A DNA stretch of 64,000 bases, from NCBI RefSeq assembly GCF_024055605.1, contig NZ_JAMXLX010000003.1, positions 248,001-312,000 of the forward strand, written 5' to 3'. Position numbers and translations under genes: made by a program. This DNA is from Ciceribacter sichuanensis. Its GTDB lineage: Bacteria > Pseudomonadota > Alphaproteobacteria > Rhizobiales > Rhizobiaceae. This document shows, in pieces, positions 1 to 9,096 of the stretch (position 1 is its first letter; every line of letters starts with the position of its first letter). Under the pieces are notes generated by a model that was not told the origin of the DNA, did not search any database, and saw nothing but the letters and a program-made list of their open reading frames with translations.

Positions 1-677
1 AAGGCTCGGTTTGCCGCGGTGACCTTGGCAGAAAGCTGCTGCAACGTTACCCCGTTGAGCGCCAGTTTTTCCGGATCCGGAGCGATGCGGATGGCGTCCC
101 CCGCCTCGCCGACGAGGTAGCTGAGGCCGACATTGTCGATCTTTGCCATTTCGACGCGCAATTCGCGGGCGATGCGGGTGAGTGCAGTGGCGTCGACCTC
201 GGCGCCCTTGTCTTCCGAGGGCGTGAGTGTCAGCGAAACAATCGCCACGTCGTCGATGGTGCGGCCGACGACCAGCGGTTCGGGAATGCCGACCGGGATC
301 GAACCCATGTTGGCCCGGATCTTGTCGTGCACGCGCAGGACAGCGCTGTCGCCGGAGGTCCCGACGATGAAGCGTGCGGTGACGACCACCTTGTCGTCAT
401 AGGTCGTGCTATAGACGTGTTCGACGTCGTTGATGCCCTTGACGATGGTTTCCAGCGGCTCGGTGACGAGCTTGACCGCGTCTTCCGCCTTCAGTCCGTC
501 GGCCTGCACGATGATATCGACCATCGGCACGGAGATCTGCGGCTCCTCCTCGCGCGGCAGCGTCATCAGCGCGACGATGCCCAGTGCCAGAGCGGCAAGC
601 AGAAAAAGCGGGGTAAGCGGCGAGGTGATGAAGCTTTTCGTCGGGCCGCCGGCAATACCAAGACCGGGAATTTTCAT
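1..677 (-). CDS. RND-family efflux permease, N-terminal part (runs off the left edge)
   Basis: The inner-membrane pump subunit of a tripartite proton-driven efflux system. Translation from the ATG at 677 gives a cytoplasmic start, a first membrane helix at about residues 19-40, then the short LPREEEP-type stretch and periplasmic porter-domain sequence typical of the AcrB/MexF superfamily. About 225 codons are present and the rest (families run to about 1,000-1,050 residues) lies outside the window. Its ATG overlaps the TGA of the adaptor gene as ATGA, so the two are translationally coupled. The sequence does not reveal the substrate. Confidence 0.9.
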   Translation of the reverse strand, partial: MKIPGLGIAGGPTKSFITSPLTPLFLLAALALGIVALMTLPREEEPQISVPMVDIIVQADGLKAEDAVKLVTEPLETIVKGINDVEHVYSTTYDDKVVVTARFIVGTSGDSAVLRVHDKIRANMGSIPVGIPEPLVVGRTIDDVAIVSLTLTPSEDKGAEVDATALTRIARELRVEMAKIDNVGLSYLVGEAGDAIRIAPDPEKLALNGVTLQQLSAKVTAANRA

Positions 678-1657
678 GGCAATACGATCTCGTCGCCGGC
701 AGCAAGGCCGGTCAGGATTTCGGTCATCGGCTGGCCGTGGATCCGGATCGGTTTCGCGGTCACGACGGCGCGCTCGGTCGTTTCCTCGCCCGCCTTGATG
801 GTGACGTAATCGACGCCGTAGCGGTTCTTCAGGGCGGCTTGCGGCAGGAAGAGCGCATGGCGCTCGCCAACCGGCACCCGTACGAGCACGCGCTTGTTGA
901 CGAAGGAGGTCGGCAGATCGCCGACCTCGACATCGGCGATGACCCGGCCGTTGTCGATCTCCGGGTAGATTTTGGCCAGGCGCCCCCTGCTTTCATGACC
1001 GTTGCCGCTGTCGATCTCGATAGAGGCGCCTTCCTCAAGAAGGTCGGCATGACGTTCGGGGATGGCGAGGCGCAGATAAAATCCGCCGCCGCCAATGGTG
1101 GCAACGGTCTCGCCGGCCATGATGACGGCATCTCTGGTGACGGGAACGGTCAGCACCTTGCCGGAGGTCGGAGCGAGGACGTCGCCCTCCTTGCCCTGCT
1201 CTATGTAGACAGACCGCTGCGCTTCAGCGGCTGCGATCTGGTTGCGCACGACATCGACCTGCGTGCGCAGGGCATCGAGCCTCTGGGCAGTGGTCACCCC
1301 GCGCTTGATCAGTTCCTCGCCACGGCTCAGTTCCGACTGGGCGTTGTCCAGCGATGCCTTCAACCCCAGAAGTTGGGCGTCGATCGCGGCGATCTGGAAG
1401 TCGACCTTGTCGTCCTTGACCGTGGCGATCACGTCACCCGTACCGACGCTGTCGCCTTCCGTGACCTTGAGGTCGATAACGGTTCCACCGATGCGCGCGC
1501 GGGCAGGCACGCTATTGCGGGCCTCCACGCGGCCATAGACCGCCTTCCACTCCGGGACCGTCATCAGCTGGAGGTGAAGGGTTTCGGCGTGCAGCGCGCT
1601 GGTCGCCATGAGCGCAAAGGTGAACGCCGTAAGGCGGGCAAGCGGCTGGACGTTCAT
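674..1657 (-). CDS. RND efflux periplasmic adaptor (membrane-fusion protein, HlyD/AcrA type)
   Basis: A 327-residue adaptor that links the RND permease to an outer-membrane channel. It has a signal peptide of about 24 residues, a split lipoyl half-motif (VPARARIGGTVIDLKVTEGD), a coiled-coil hairpin at about 85-150 with LIKRGVTTAQRLDAL, the second lipoyl half and a beta-barrel end. I chose the ATG at 1657 because the signal peptide begins there; open frame continues upstream but reads into the preceding small gene. The TGA overlaps the permease ATG. No outer-membrane factor is visible in the window. Confidence 0.88.
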   Translation of the reverse strand: MNVQPLARLTAFTFALMATSALHAETLHLQLMTVPEWKAVYGRVEARNSVPARARIGGTVIDLKVTEGDSVGTGDVIATVKDDKVDFQIAAIDAQLLGLKASLDNAQSELSRGEELIKRGVTTAQRLDALRTQVDVVRNQIAAAEAQRSVYIEQGKEGDVLAPTSGKVLTVPVTRDAVIMAGETVATIGGGGFYLRLAIPERHADLLEEGASIEIDSGNGHESRGRLAKIYPEIDNGRVIADVEVGDLPTSFVNKRVLVRVPVGERHALFLPQAALKNRYGVDYVTIKAGEETTERAVVTAKPIRIHGQPMTEILTGLAAGDEIVLP

Positions 1658-1683
1658 GATGCCGTTCCTCGTGGCAAGTGAAT

Positions 1684-1884
1684 TCAGAATGCCGTTCCCG
1701 AGCGTACGCCGAGCTTCTTGAAGATCATCGCGGCAGGGCAGAAGCCGGTAAAAGCGGACTGCAGCAGGTTGGCGCCGACGAAGACGGTGAACCAGACGAA
1801 CAGCGGATGTACGAACACCGTCAACACGACGGAAAGGAGAACCATCGCACCGGCGAAAGCCAGAACCATACGATCGAGAGACAT
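1684..1884 (-). CDS. DUF2892 (YgaP-like transmembrane) protein
   Basis: A 66-residue protein with two hydrophobic segments (about 7-27 and 29-47) and the FVGANLLQSAFTGFCPAA motif typical of DUF2892, the membrane part of the YgaP rhodanese. In other bacteria such proteins often sit with sulfide or persulfide genes. Start ATG at 1884 has a GGAGG ribosome site a few bases upstream; earlier in-frame codons would run through the inverted repeat at 1901-1924. It is the first gene of an operon with the RND adaptor and permease, 26 bp ahead of the adaptor ATG. Its role in the pump is unknown. Confidence 0.8.
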   Translation of the reverse strand: MSLDRMVLAFAGAMVLLSVVLTVFVHPLFVWFTVFVGANLLQSAFTGFCPAAMIFKKLGVRSGTAF

Positions 1885-1900
1885 AAAGACCTCCGGGAAA

Positions 1901-1924
1901 ATATATACACATATTCGTATATAT
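1901..1924. promoter_or_regulatory. Perfect inverted repeat upstream of the DUF2892-RND operon (candidate operator)
   Basis: ATATATAC, 8 bases, GTATATAT: a perfect two-arm repeat 17-40 bp before the first start codon of the operon, immediately upstream of the ribosome site. Its symmetry and position suit a dimeric repressor. AT-rich operators are known for ArsR-type sulfide sensors (BigR/SqrR), and DUF2892 genes occur in their regulons, but that link is inference; no ArsR gene is in the window. Confidence 0.5.
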
Positions 1925-2000
1925 GATGGTTTATATGCATGCAAGCGCTATTTCATCGGAGAAAGGATAAGCGAATGAACGGCGTTCGGAAAGGGAAGGT

Positions 2001-2864
2001 TCAGCCTCTCGCCGTAAGGCGTTCGCTGAAGACGATGATCAGGCCGGCGCTGCAGATCAGCGCTGCGCCGATGAAGACGTTGGTGGCGGGAATGTCGCCC
2101 CAGATCGCATAGCCGAGCACAAAGGCCCAGACAAGGGAGGTATATTCGAAGGGGGCGAGAACGGAGATCGGCGCCCGGCGCATGCCCTCGAAGAAGGCGA
2201 ACTGGGCGCCGCCGCCGATGATGCCGGTCGCCAGCGACAGCGCAAGCTCGACGGGTGTCGGCGTGTGCCAGACGCTGATCAGCATGGCGCCGGTCAGCAG
2301 GAGGAAGAAACTGTTCGTCACGGTCATCTGCACCAGCGAGCGAGCGCCCATGGCGGTGCGGCGCAGGAGGACGGTCGAGAAGGCCCAGAGGCAGGCGGCC
2401 TGCAGGGCGAGATAGACCGGCAGGGTGATCTTCATGCCGATGGGATTGCTGGCGATCAGCACACCGAGGAAGCCGACGATGACCGCAAGCCAACGCGGCG
2501 GGGTCACCCGTTCCTTGAGGATCGGCACGGCGAGCAGGGTCGCGACCACCGGTGCCGCGTAATACAACGTCTGCAGGGATGCGAGCTGCATCGATTTCGC
2601 GGCATTGTAATAGGAAAGCCAGGCGGTCAGCAGCAGCAGGCTGCGGATCATCATGGGCTTCACGACCGGGGAGGATGCCGTCTCACGAACGAGGGAAGGA
2701 CCGCCGAACACCAGGCAGCCGACAAGGATCGTGGCGCTGCGGAAGAAAAGGATCTGCCAGACCGCCGTGGTTTCGACGAGGATCTTGATGGTGCCGTCGT
2801 GCAGTGTGAACAGAAAATAGGAAAGGCTGGTCAGCAAAATGCCGATGCCGACGGAGGTTTTCAC
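2001..2864 (-). CDS. DMT-superfamily transporter with EamA domains
   Basis: An inner-membrane permease of 287 residues with about ten hydrophobic segments in two EamA repeats, the usual length for the drug/metabolite transporter family. The second repeat contains PISVLAPFEYTSLVWAFVLG, a common EamA signature. The best-placed start is the GTG at 2864 (VKTSVGIG), which directly precedes the first helix; no ATG is available in frame nearby and the ribosome site is weak. It is divergent from the MFS gene across about 210 bp. Substrate cannot be inferred. Confidence 0.85.
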   Translation of the reverse strand: MKTSVGIGILLTSLSYFLFTLHDGTIKILVETTAVWQILFFRSATILVGCLVFGGPSLVRETASSPVVKPMMIRSLLLLTAWLSYYNAAKSMQLASLQTLYYAAPVVATLLAVPILKERVTPPRWLAVIVGFLGVLIASNPIGMKITLPVYLALQAACLWAFSTVLLRRTAMGARSLVQMTVTNSFFLLLTGAMLISVWHTPTPVELALSLATGIIGGGAQFAFFEGMRRAPISVLAPFEYTSLVWAFVLGYAIWGDIPATNVFIGAALICSAGLIIVFSERLTARG

Positions 2865-3074
2865 TCTTGCACCTGTGGCGGGTCTCGATGGGGCGGTGGC
2901 GCGGGCGCGTCGACCGTGAGGAACGAGTGCGCATCTTTCCTCTTCCACATTTTCTGTCAATCGACTTGAAAACTTCGATGTCGCAAAGACGCAAATCGTG
3001 AAAAGAAGGCGTCGATTCGGGCATTGAGAATTCAATCGATTTAAATAGAGTCCCGCGATAAAGGGAGGCCGCAT

Positions 3075-4268
3075 ATGCTTGACATCGTGAAGGAGGCACC
3101 GGCAACGGGCGCTGGTGCTCGCCTGATCACCCGGCCGCGAGCCGCGGTTTCGGCGCTGTTCTTTCTCAACGGGCTGATGATGGGTTCCTGGGCGCCGAAG
3201 ATCCCTCTCTTCGCGGAGGCACTGCACCTCAGTTCCGCCGATCTCGGCATCATGCTGTTTATCTTCGGCATCGGCTCGCTCATCTGCATGCCGGTGGCCG
3301 GCATGCAGATCGCCCGCTTCGGCTCAAGCCGTGTCGTGCAGGTGGCCGCGTTCTTCTATCTGCCGACCATTGTGGGCATGACACTCGTTCATTCCGTCTG
3401 GGCGGGAGCCATCGCCATTTTCCTGTTCGGCGGTATTGGCGGGGCGATGGACGTGGCGATGAATGCCAATGCGGTCGAGGTGGAGCGGTCCATGCGCCGC
3501 TCGATCATGTCGTCCTGTCACGCGTTCTGGAGCCTCGGCTGCCTCGTCGGTTCGGCCTGCGGCGGATTTCTCATCGCTTTGCTGGGCCCACTCGGTCACG
3601 CCCTCATCGTCGCCGGTGCCGGATGGGTGCTTTTCTTCATCATCCGGCCGATGATCTTCGCCGATGCACCGCATCCTTCGGAACGTCGGGAGCGTGCCAA
3701 GTTCCCCGTCTCACCGCTGCCCTGGTTGATCGGCATCATCGCGCTGTTCTCGATGATCCCCGAAGGCTCCATTCTGGACTGGGGCGCCCTCTACCTGCGC
3801 GACGAACTCAATGCGCCGACCGCCTTTTCCGGTTTTGCCTTTGCCGCCTTTTCGCTGGCCATGGCCGCGATGCGCTTCGCCGGCGATCTGGTGCGCGACC
3901 GGCTCGGCGCTGTCAGGACGCTCAGGATCTGCGCGGTCATTTCCTGTGTCGGGCTTGTCGTCGCCGGGCAAGCACCGGATGTGACCGTGGCGCTGATCGG
4001 TTTCGGGATCGCCGGCATCGGCATTTCCAACATGGTGCCGATCGCACTTTCCGCCGGCGGCAATATTCCCGGCCTCGCACCGGGCATTGCGCTCTCGATC
4101 GTCACTACGCTCGGCTATTCCGGTATCCTGTTTGCGCCGTCGGTGATCGGCTTCATTGCCGAATATACTTCGCTTGCCACAGTCTATACCGGTGTGTCGC
4201 TGCTCAGCCTCGTGGTGTTGGCCTTGTCTGGCCTTGCCCGGCATGCCGACCGGGTTGCAGGCCACTGA
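3075..4268 (+). CDS. Major facilitator superfamily transporter (YbjJ-like)
   Basis: A 397-residue inner-membrane transporter with about 12 hydrophobic segments and a central cytoplasmic loop at about 200-215. The pattern, including NGLMMGSWAPKIPLF at the first helix and the inter-helix GGAMDVAMNANAVEVE segment, resembles YbjJ/FucP-like MFS proteins. GGGAGG lies 7-8 bases before ATG 3075. The upstream 210 bp shared with the EamA gene contain ATTGA-N4-TCAAT at 3023-3036, a possible operator. Its stop codon lies in a hairpin shared with the convergent oxidoreductase gene. Confidence 0.85.
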   Translation: MLDIVKEAPATGAGARLITRPRAAVSALFFLNGLMMGSWAPKIPLFAEALHLSSADLGIMLFIFGIGSLICMPVAGMQIARFGSSRVVQVAAFFYLPTIVGMTLVHSVWAGAIAIFLFGGIGGAMDVAMNANAVEVERSMRRSIMSSCHAFWSLGCLVGSACGGFLIALLGPLGHALIVAGAGWVLFFIIRPMIFADAPHPSERRERAKFPVSPLPWLIGIIALFSMIPEGSILDWGALYLRDELNAPTAFSGFAFAAFSLAMAAMRFAGDLVRDRLGAVRTLRICAVISCVGLVVAGQAPDVTVALIGFGIAGIGISNMVPIALSAGGNIPGLAPGIALSIVTTLGYSGILFAPSVIGFIAEYTSLATVYTGVSLLSLVVLALSGLARHADRVAGH

Positions 4269-4287
4269 CCGATCCCGGATCGGTCAG
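4265..4287. terminator. Hairpin spanning the stop codons of two convergent genes
   Basis: CTGACCGAT, loop CCCGG, ATCGGTCAG: a perfect 9 bp stem. The plus-strand MFS stop (4266-4268) and the minus-strand oxidoreductase stop (4284-4286) are mirror images in it. There is no T tract on either side, so it may be a weak bidirectional terminator or a 3'-end stabiliser. Confidence 0.45.
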
Positions 4288-6560
4288 GCGAATTCGATCT
4301 CGTTTGCAAAAGGCAGACGGCGCAACCTCTTGCCGGTCAGCGCGAAGATGGCATTGCCGAGTGCGGGCATCGATGGCGGCGTGCCGGGCTCTCCCGCGCC
4401 GCCCATATGCGGGGCGTTTTCCAGAAGCTCGACCTCGATCCTAGGACACCTGTCGATGCGCAGTGCGTCGTGGTCGTGGAAATTGGATTGTTCGACTGCG
4501 CCGTCGACGAAGGTGATCTGCTGGCCGATGGCGGCCGACAGGCCGAAGACGATACCGGACATCATCTGGGCCTTGAAATTAAGCGGATCGAGCACGAGGC
4601 CGGGATCGGCGGCGCACCAGACGTTCTCGATGCGGATCGCGCCGTCCCGCTCGGAGACCTCCACCACTTCGGCGACCCAGCTACCGAAGGAGAGCGAGAA
4701 GGCGAGGCCGCGGGCGTGGCCGGGTTGCGCGGGCGTCGCCCAGCCGGCCATGTCAGCCACCTTTTCGACGACGGCGCGGGCGACGGGGAAGTCGGCCATC
4801 AGTTCCCGACGGAGATCGAGGGGATCGCGACCGCCGGCATGGGCGATCTCGTCGATGAAGCTTTCATGCATGAAGACGTTGTAGGAGTTTCCGACCGAGC
4901 GCCAGAAGCCGACCGGAACCGCCAGTGGCACCTTGCGGCCGTCGATCCGGTAGTTTTCGATGCCATAGGGCTGGTTGAAGGCGCCGTCGATCAGCGCATT
5001 GTCCGGGCCGCCCAGGGGGATGTCGGGATAATAGCGGCCGATGGCGCTGGTCATGACCGAAGGCGAAGCGACGGATCCCACAAGCGCCCGGGGAATGCCT
5101 TTCTCCTCGAGGGATGCCTTGTAGCGGGCCTTTGCCACCGGGCGATAAGGACCGTGGGTCATATCCTCCTCGCGGGTCCAGGTCACCTTGACCGGCCGGC
5201 CCTCTGCTTCGAGCGCCAGACGAATGGCATAGTCTGAGAAATCCGGCTCGATGCGACGTCCGAAGCCGCCGCCAAGGAAGGTGGTATGAACCCTGATCTT
5301 CTCCTTCGGCAGGCCGGTGATGCGCGAACCCACCGTGTCGATCAGCGTCGGTCCCTGGTTTGGCGCCCAGACATCGAGAAGGCCATCCTTCAGCCGTGCG
5401 GTGGCGTTCATCGGCTCCATGGCGGCATGGGAGAGGAAGGGGGCGTCGTATTCCGCCTCGACGATGCTGTCATGCGGGGCGTCGGCGAAGACGAGATCGG
5501 GATCGCCAAGCGTGCGGAGGCTGAAGGAATCCGTTCCCTTCAAGGCTTCAGTGAGCAAGGCTTCCATCTCGGCGGAGGAAGACGGGATTGGTCCCTTGTC
5601 CCATTCGATGGTGACGGCCTCCGCCGCCTTGAAGGCACGCCAAGTGTTGTCGGCGATCACGCCGATGCCATGGCCGTAAGGGCTGTCGATCGCGACGATT
5701 TTCTTCACGCCGGGCATGGCGAGTGCTGCAGTGCCGTCGAAGCTCCTCATCCGGCCGCCGGGACTGGGGTTCATCCTCACCGTGCCGTAAAGCATGTCGG
5801 GCAGATCGACATCGACGCCGTAGATCGGCGCGCCGGTGACCTTGGCCAGCATGTCCTTGCGCGGCTGCGGCTTGCCGAGGAGCTTCCAGTCCTTTCGCTC
5901 ACGCAAGGTGATGTCGGACGGTGGAGCCAGTTCCGCGGCTTCCAGCGCCACGTCCCCGTAAGAGAGCGCCCTGCCGGATGCAGGATCGGTGATGATGCCG
6001 TCTTTCGTCGTAAGCGACGCGGCCTGCGCTCCGAGCCGGCGGGCGGCGGCCTGTTTCAGGGTCTCGCGCGCGGCGGCGCCTGCGTGGCGCATCCTGTCGA
6101 AGCCGTCGATCATCGAGGTCGAACCGCCGGTGAACTGCAATGCGACGAATTTCGCGACGACGCCCATGGTGCCACGCAGGCCCTCGGCCAGGAAGCTTTC
6201 ATCGAAGCGCGGAAACGGTGCGCCTTCGCGCATGGCCGCCGCATTGTAATAAGCAGGCGCGGAGGGGCCGTGCTCGATGACCACCTGATCCAGCAGGACG
6301 TCGAGTTCCTCGCAGACGAGGGCGGCAAGGGTGGTGTAGCTGCCCTGTCCCATCTCGGCGCGCGGGGCGATGATGGTGATGCGGTTGTCGGAGCCGATCT
6401 TGACGTAGGGATTGAAGGTTGCCTCGCCCTCGCCGAGGTCGTCCTTCAGCGGATTGGCGAAGGGTTTCCGGTAGCTGTAGTAGCCGAAGGCGACGCCGCC
6501 CGCGACAGCGGCGGTGCCGAGGAGAAAGGTACGTCGCGCGATCTTGCCGATGCTCGCCAT
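4284..6560 (-). CDS. Molybdopterin-binding large subunit of an IorB-type aldehyde/isoquinoline oxidoreductase
   Basis: A 758-residue catalytic subunit of the xanthine-oxidase superfamily, related to isoquinoline 1-oxidoreductase beta. It starts at ATG 6560 (GGAG upstream) with a twin-arginine signal, ARRTFLLGTAAVAGG, implying export of the folded enzyme to the periplasm. The Ald_Xan_dh_C2-like body follows, with TTFLGGGFGRRIEPD at about 430-445 as the cofactor-binding region. The [2Fe-2S] subunit gene ends 2 bp upstream. No cytochrome c subunit and no XdhC/MocA maturation gene are adjacent, so the electron acceptor and substrate are unknown. Confidence 0.88.
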   Translation of the reverse strand: MASIGKIARRTFLLGTAAVAGGVAFGYYSYRKPFANPLKDDLGEGEATFNPYVKIGSDNRITIIAPRAEMGQGSYTTLAALVCEELDVLLDQVVIEHGPSAPAYYNAAAMREGAPFPRFDESFLAEGLRGTMGVVAKFVALQFTGGSTSMIDGFDRMRHAGAAARETLKQAAARRLGAQAASLTTKDGIITDPASGRALSYGDVALEAAELAPPSDITLRERKDWKLLGKPQPRKDMLAKVTGAPIYGVDVDLPDMLYGTVRMNPSPGGRMRSFDGTAALAMPGVKKIVAIDSPYGHGIGVIADNTWRAFKAAEAVTIEWDKGPIPSSSAEMEALLTEALKGTDSFSLRTLGDPDLVFADAPHDSIVEAEYDAPFLSHAAMEPMNATARLKDGLLDVWAPNQGPTLIDTVGSRITGLPKEKIRVHTTFLGGGFGRRIEPDFSDYAIRLALEAEGRPVKVTWTREEDMTHGPYRPVAKARYKASLEEKGIPRALVGSVASPSVMTSAIGRYYPDIPLGGPDNALIDGAFNQPYGIENYRIDGRKVPLAVPVGFWRSVGNSYNVFMHESFIDEIAHAGGRDPLDLRRELMADFPVARAVVEKVADMAGWATPAQPGHARGLAFSLSFGSWVAEVVEVSERDGAIRIENVWCAADPGLVLDPLNFKAQMMSGIVFGLSAAIGQQITFVDGAVEQSNFHDHDALRIDRCPRIEVELLENAPHMGGAGEPGTPPSMPALGNAIFALTGKRLRRLPFANEIEFA

Positions 6561-6562
6561 GG

Positions 6563-7021
6563 TCACGCTCCTGCCATCTGGCTGGCTGCCCTGTGTATGG
6601 CAGCGCGGATGCGCGGATAGGTGCCGCAGCGACAGAGATTGCCGGACATGGCCGTGTCGATATCCTCGTCCGTCGGGGAGGGATTGGTTTCCAGCAAGGC
6701 CACGGCGTTCATGATCTGGCCGGCCTGGCAATAGCCGCATTGCGCCACCTGTTCGTCGATCCATGCCTGCTGGACCGCGTGCAAGGCATCGCCCGAAGCT
6801 AACCCGTCGATCGTGCGGACGGGGGACGTGACGTCTGCTGCCGCGATCTGGCAGGAGCGGACGGCCTCGCCGTCGATGATGACGGTGCAGGCGCCGCATA
6901 GACCCGCGCCGCAGCCGAATTTCGGTCCCTTGATATTGAGAGTGTCGCGAAGCGCCCACAGGAGCGGCATATCGGGTTCCACCTCGATGGCATGGGTGGC
7001 GCCATTGACGATCAGGTTCAC
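6563..7021 (-). CDS. [2Fe-2S] small subunit of the IorAB-type oxidoreductase
   Basis: A 152-residue electron-transfer subunit. The plant-type cluster motif [13 protein letters not shown] at about 35-48 and the second cluster motif CGYCQAG plus CRCGTY at about 94-136 match IorA/CoxS small subunits. It carries no signal peptide and is presumably exported in complex with the twin-arginine-bearing large subunit encoded 2 bp downstream. It is divergent from the TetR gene across 67 bp, which suggests control by that regulator. Confidence 0.92.
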   Translation of the reverse strand: MNLIVNGATHAIEVEPDMPLLWALRDTLNIKGPKFGCGAGLCGACTVIIDGEAVRSCQIAAADVTSPVRTIDGLASGDALHAVQQAWIDEQVAQCGYCQAGQIMNAVALLETNPSPTDEDIDTAMSGNLCRCGTYPRIRAAIHRAASQMAGA

Positions 7022-7063
7022 TTCGAAGCCCTCCTGGTTTAGGGTCGTCCGGGATTATCGTTG

Positions 7064-7094
7064 TGACAAAATAACAAAATATGTCAGAATGTCA
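7064..7094. promoter_or_regulatory. Candidate TetR operator between iorA-like and tetR genes
   Basis: TGACA (7064-7068) and TGTCA (7082-7086) form an inverted repeat with a 13-base spacer, and TGTCA recurs at 7090-7094. The site sits in the 67 bp divergent intergenic region and overlaps the TetR start. A TetR dimer site here would explain both autoregulation and control of the oxidoreductase; this is inference from position and symmetry. Confidence 0.35.
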
Positions 7095-7685
7095 AACATG
7101 GCTGAATTGAAAATCGATCACAGGCGGGCGATGGTGCTGACGGCGGCGCTCGCCACCTTCATGACCTATGGCTATAAGCGCACGACGATGGACGACATCG
7201 CCAAGGCCGCCGGGCTTTCCCGCCCCGCGCTCTACCTTCTCTACCGCAACAAGGCTGATGTCTTCGGCGCTTGCCTGGAAATAAAGATGGAGGAGATGCG
7301 GGAGAAGGTGGCGGGATGCTTCAATGGTCGGGGATCCGTCAGCAGAGAGGTCGAGGCGGCGCTGGTCGAGGGCATCCTGCGCCCGCATGAAGAGATTGCC
7401 GGAACGCCGCATGGTGCGGAACTTTTCGACGTGAAGCACGAATTTGCCGGCGACCTGTTCCTCGCCTGGATGTCGGCCGTCGAGGAGGAGATCGCCTCCG
7501 GCCTGCTGGCTGCCGCGAAAGCGGGCCGGATCGGTGCCGCTGCGGGCGATGTTTCCCTGCAGGAAATCGCATCAATTCTTCTTGATGCCGTGGAGGGCAT
7601 GAAGATGCGAACACCCGGTATTGATGTGCTTTCCCGCAAGCTCCCGGTGCTCGTGCGCATGCTGATCGCGCCGCTCGAGACGTAG
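7089..7685 (+). CDS. TetR/AcrR-family transcriptional regulator
   Basis: A 198-residue repressor-type regulator. The N-terminal helix-turn-helix is clear at about residues 20-60 (TTMDDIAKAAGLSRPALYLLYRNKADVF), and the rest is a variable ligand-binding domain. Starts at 7089 (MSNMAEL) or 7098 (MAEL) are both possible because no strong ribosome site is seen. It is divergent from the IorAB-type genes, which are its most likely targets, with a sensed ligand perhaps related to the enzyme substrate. Confidence 0.88.
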   Translation: MSNMAELKIDHRRAMVLTAALATFMTYGYKRTTMDDIAKAAGLSRPALYLLYRNKADVFGACLEIKMEEMREKVAGCFNGRGSVSREVEAALVEGILRPHEEIAGTPHGAELFDVKHEFAGDLFLAWMSAVEEEIASGLLAAAKAGRIGAAAGDVSLQEIASILLDAVEGMKMRTPGIDVLSRKLPVLVRMLIAPLET

Positions 7686-7766
7686 AGGTTTTTTAGCCTG
7701 TGGTTGACAAGCGATCCCGTTTGATCCACCTCAATCCAGCAGTTTTCTGCCGTTCGAGAGACTCCG

Positions 7767-9017
7767 ATGGCTTCAGCAGACGAATTTGATCCCAAACCGC
7801 GCCGCGCAACCGTGGCCGTCGATGTCGGCGGCGTGATCGTTGGCGGCGGCGCACCCGTCGTCGTTCAGTCGATGACCAACACCGATACCGCCGATATAGA
7901 TGCGACGGTCGCTCAGGTGGCGGCGCTCTTCAAGGCCGGGTCCGAGATCGTGCGCATCACGGTCGACCGTGACGAGAGTGCCGCTGCCGTGCCGAAGATC
8001 CGCGAGCGGCTGCTGCGGCTCGGCATGGATGTGCCGCTGGTCGGCGATTTCCATTATATCGGCCACAAGCTTCTGGCTGATCATCCGGCCTGTGCCGAGG
8101 CTCTGGCGAAGTATCGCATCAATCCCGGCAATGTCGGTTTCAAGGACAAGAAGGACAAGCAGTTCGCCGATATCGTCGAGATGGCGATCCGCTATGACAA
8201 GCCTGTCCGTATCGGCGTCAACTGGGGCTCGCTCGATCAGGAACTCCTGACCCGACTGATGGACAAGAACCAGGAGGAAGGCTTCCCGCTTTCCGCCCGG
8301 CAGGTGACGCGCGAGGCGATCGTGCAGTCCGCCCTTCTTTCCGCCGAACTTGCCGAAGAGATCGGCCTGCCGCGTAACCGCATCATCCTGTCGGCCAAGG
8401 TTTCCCAGGTGCAGGACCTGATCGCCTGTTATTCGATGCTGGCAGAACGTTCCAACCATGCCCTGCATCTCGGCCTGACCGAGGCCGGCATGGGGTCGAA
8501 GGGCATCGTGGCGTCCTCGGCGGCCATGGCTTACGTGCTGCAGCACGGTATCGGCGATACGATCCGCGTGTCGCTGACACCGGAGCCGAATGGAGACCGC
8601 ACGAAGGAAGTGCAGGTGGCGCAGGAAATCCTGCAGGTCATGGGCTTCCGCCAGTTCATTCCGGTAGTCGCAGCCTGTCCCGGCTGCGGACGCACGACCT
8701 CGACGGTGTTTCAGGAACTCGCTCAGCGCATTCAGGACGACATCCGCAAGAACATGCCGGTGTGGCGCGAGCGCTATCCGGGTGTCGAAGGGCTCAACGT
8801 CGCGGTCATGGGCTGCATCGTCAACGGACCGGGAGAGAGCAAGCACGCCGATATCGGCATATCGCTTCCCGGTACCGGCGAAACCCCGGCTGCTCCCGTC
8901 TTCATCGACGGGCAGAAGGCGATGACGCTGCGCGGTCCCAACATCGCTTCCGATTTCGAAGCGCTGGTGAACGACTACATCGAAAAACGCTATGGCAGAA
9001 AGAGCGCCGCCGAGTAA
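7767..9017 (+). CDS. ispG: 4-hydroxy-3-methylbut-2-enyl-diphosphate synthase (flavodoxin)
   Basis: Converts methylerythritol cyclodiphosphate to HMBPP in the non-mevalonate isoprenoid pathway, in the cytoplasm. The protein is 416 residues. The [4Fe-4S] ligands are visible as C304 and C307 (CPGCGRT) and C350 (CIVNGPGE), matching the E. coli enzyme's three cysteines and following glutamate. The N-terminal TIM barrel starts with [13 protein letters not shown]. The gene stands alone between TetR and an OmpA-type lipoprotein; the prenyl synthase of the same pathway is about 2 kb away on the other strand. Confidence 0.97.
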   Translation: MASADEFDPKPRRATVAVDVGGVIVGGGAPVVVQSMTNTDTADIDATVAQVAALFKAGSEIVRITVDRDESAAAVPKIRERLLRLGMDVPLVGDFHYIGHKLLADHPACAEALAKYRINPGNVGFKDKKDKQFADIVEMAIRYDKPVRIGVNWGSLDQELLTRLMDKNQEEGFPLSARQVTREAIVQSALLSAELAEEIGLPRNRIILSAKVSQVQDLIACYSMLAERSNHALHLGLTEAGMGSKGIVASSAAMAYVLQHGIGDTIRVSLTPEPNGDRTKEVQVAQEILQVMGFRQFIPVVAACPGCGRTTSTVFQELAQRIQDDIRKNMPVWRERYPGVEGLNVAVMGCIVNGPGESKHADIGISLPGTGETPAAPVFIDGQKAMTLRGPNIASDFEALVNDYIEKRYGRKSAAE

Positions 9018-9096
9018 GATCGCCGGTCTCACAACTTCATATTGCCGCAATTGGGCTGTTGAGGCCTTCCGAGTTCCACTGGGAGTGATTCCGACG

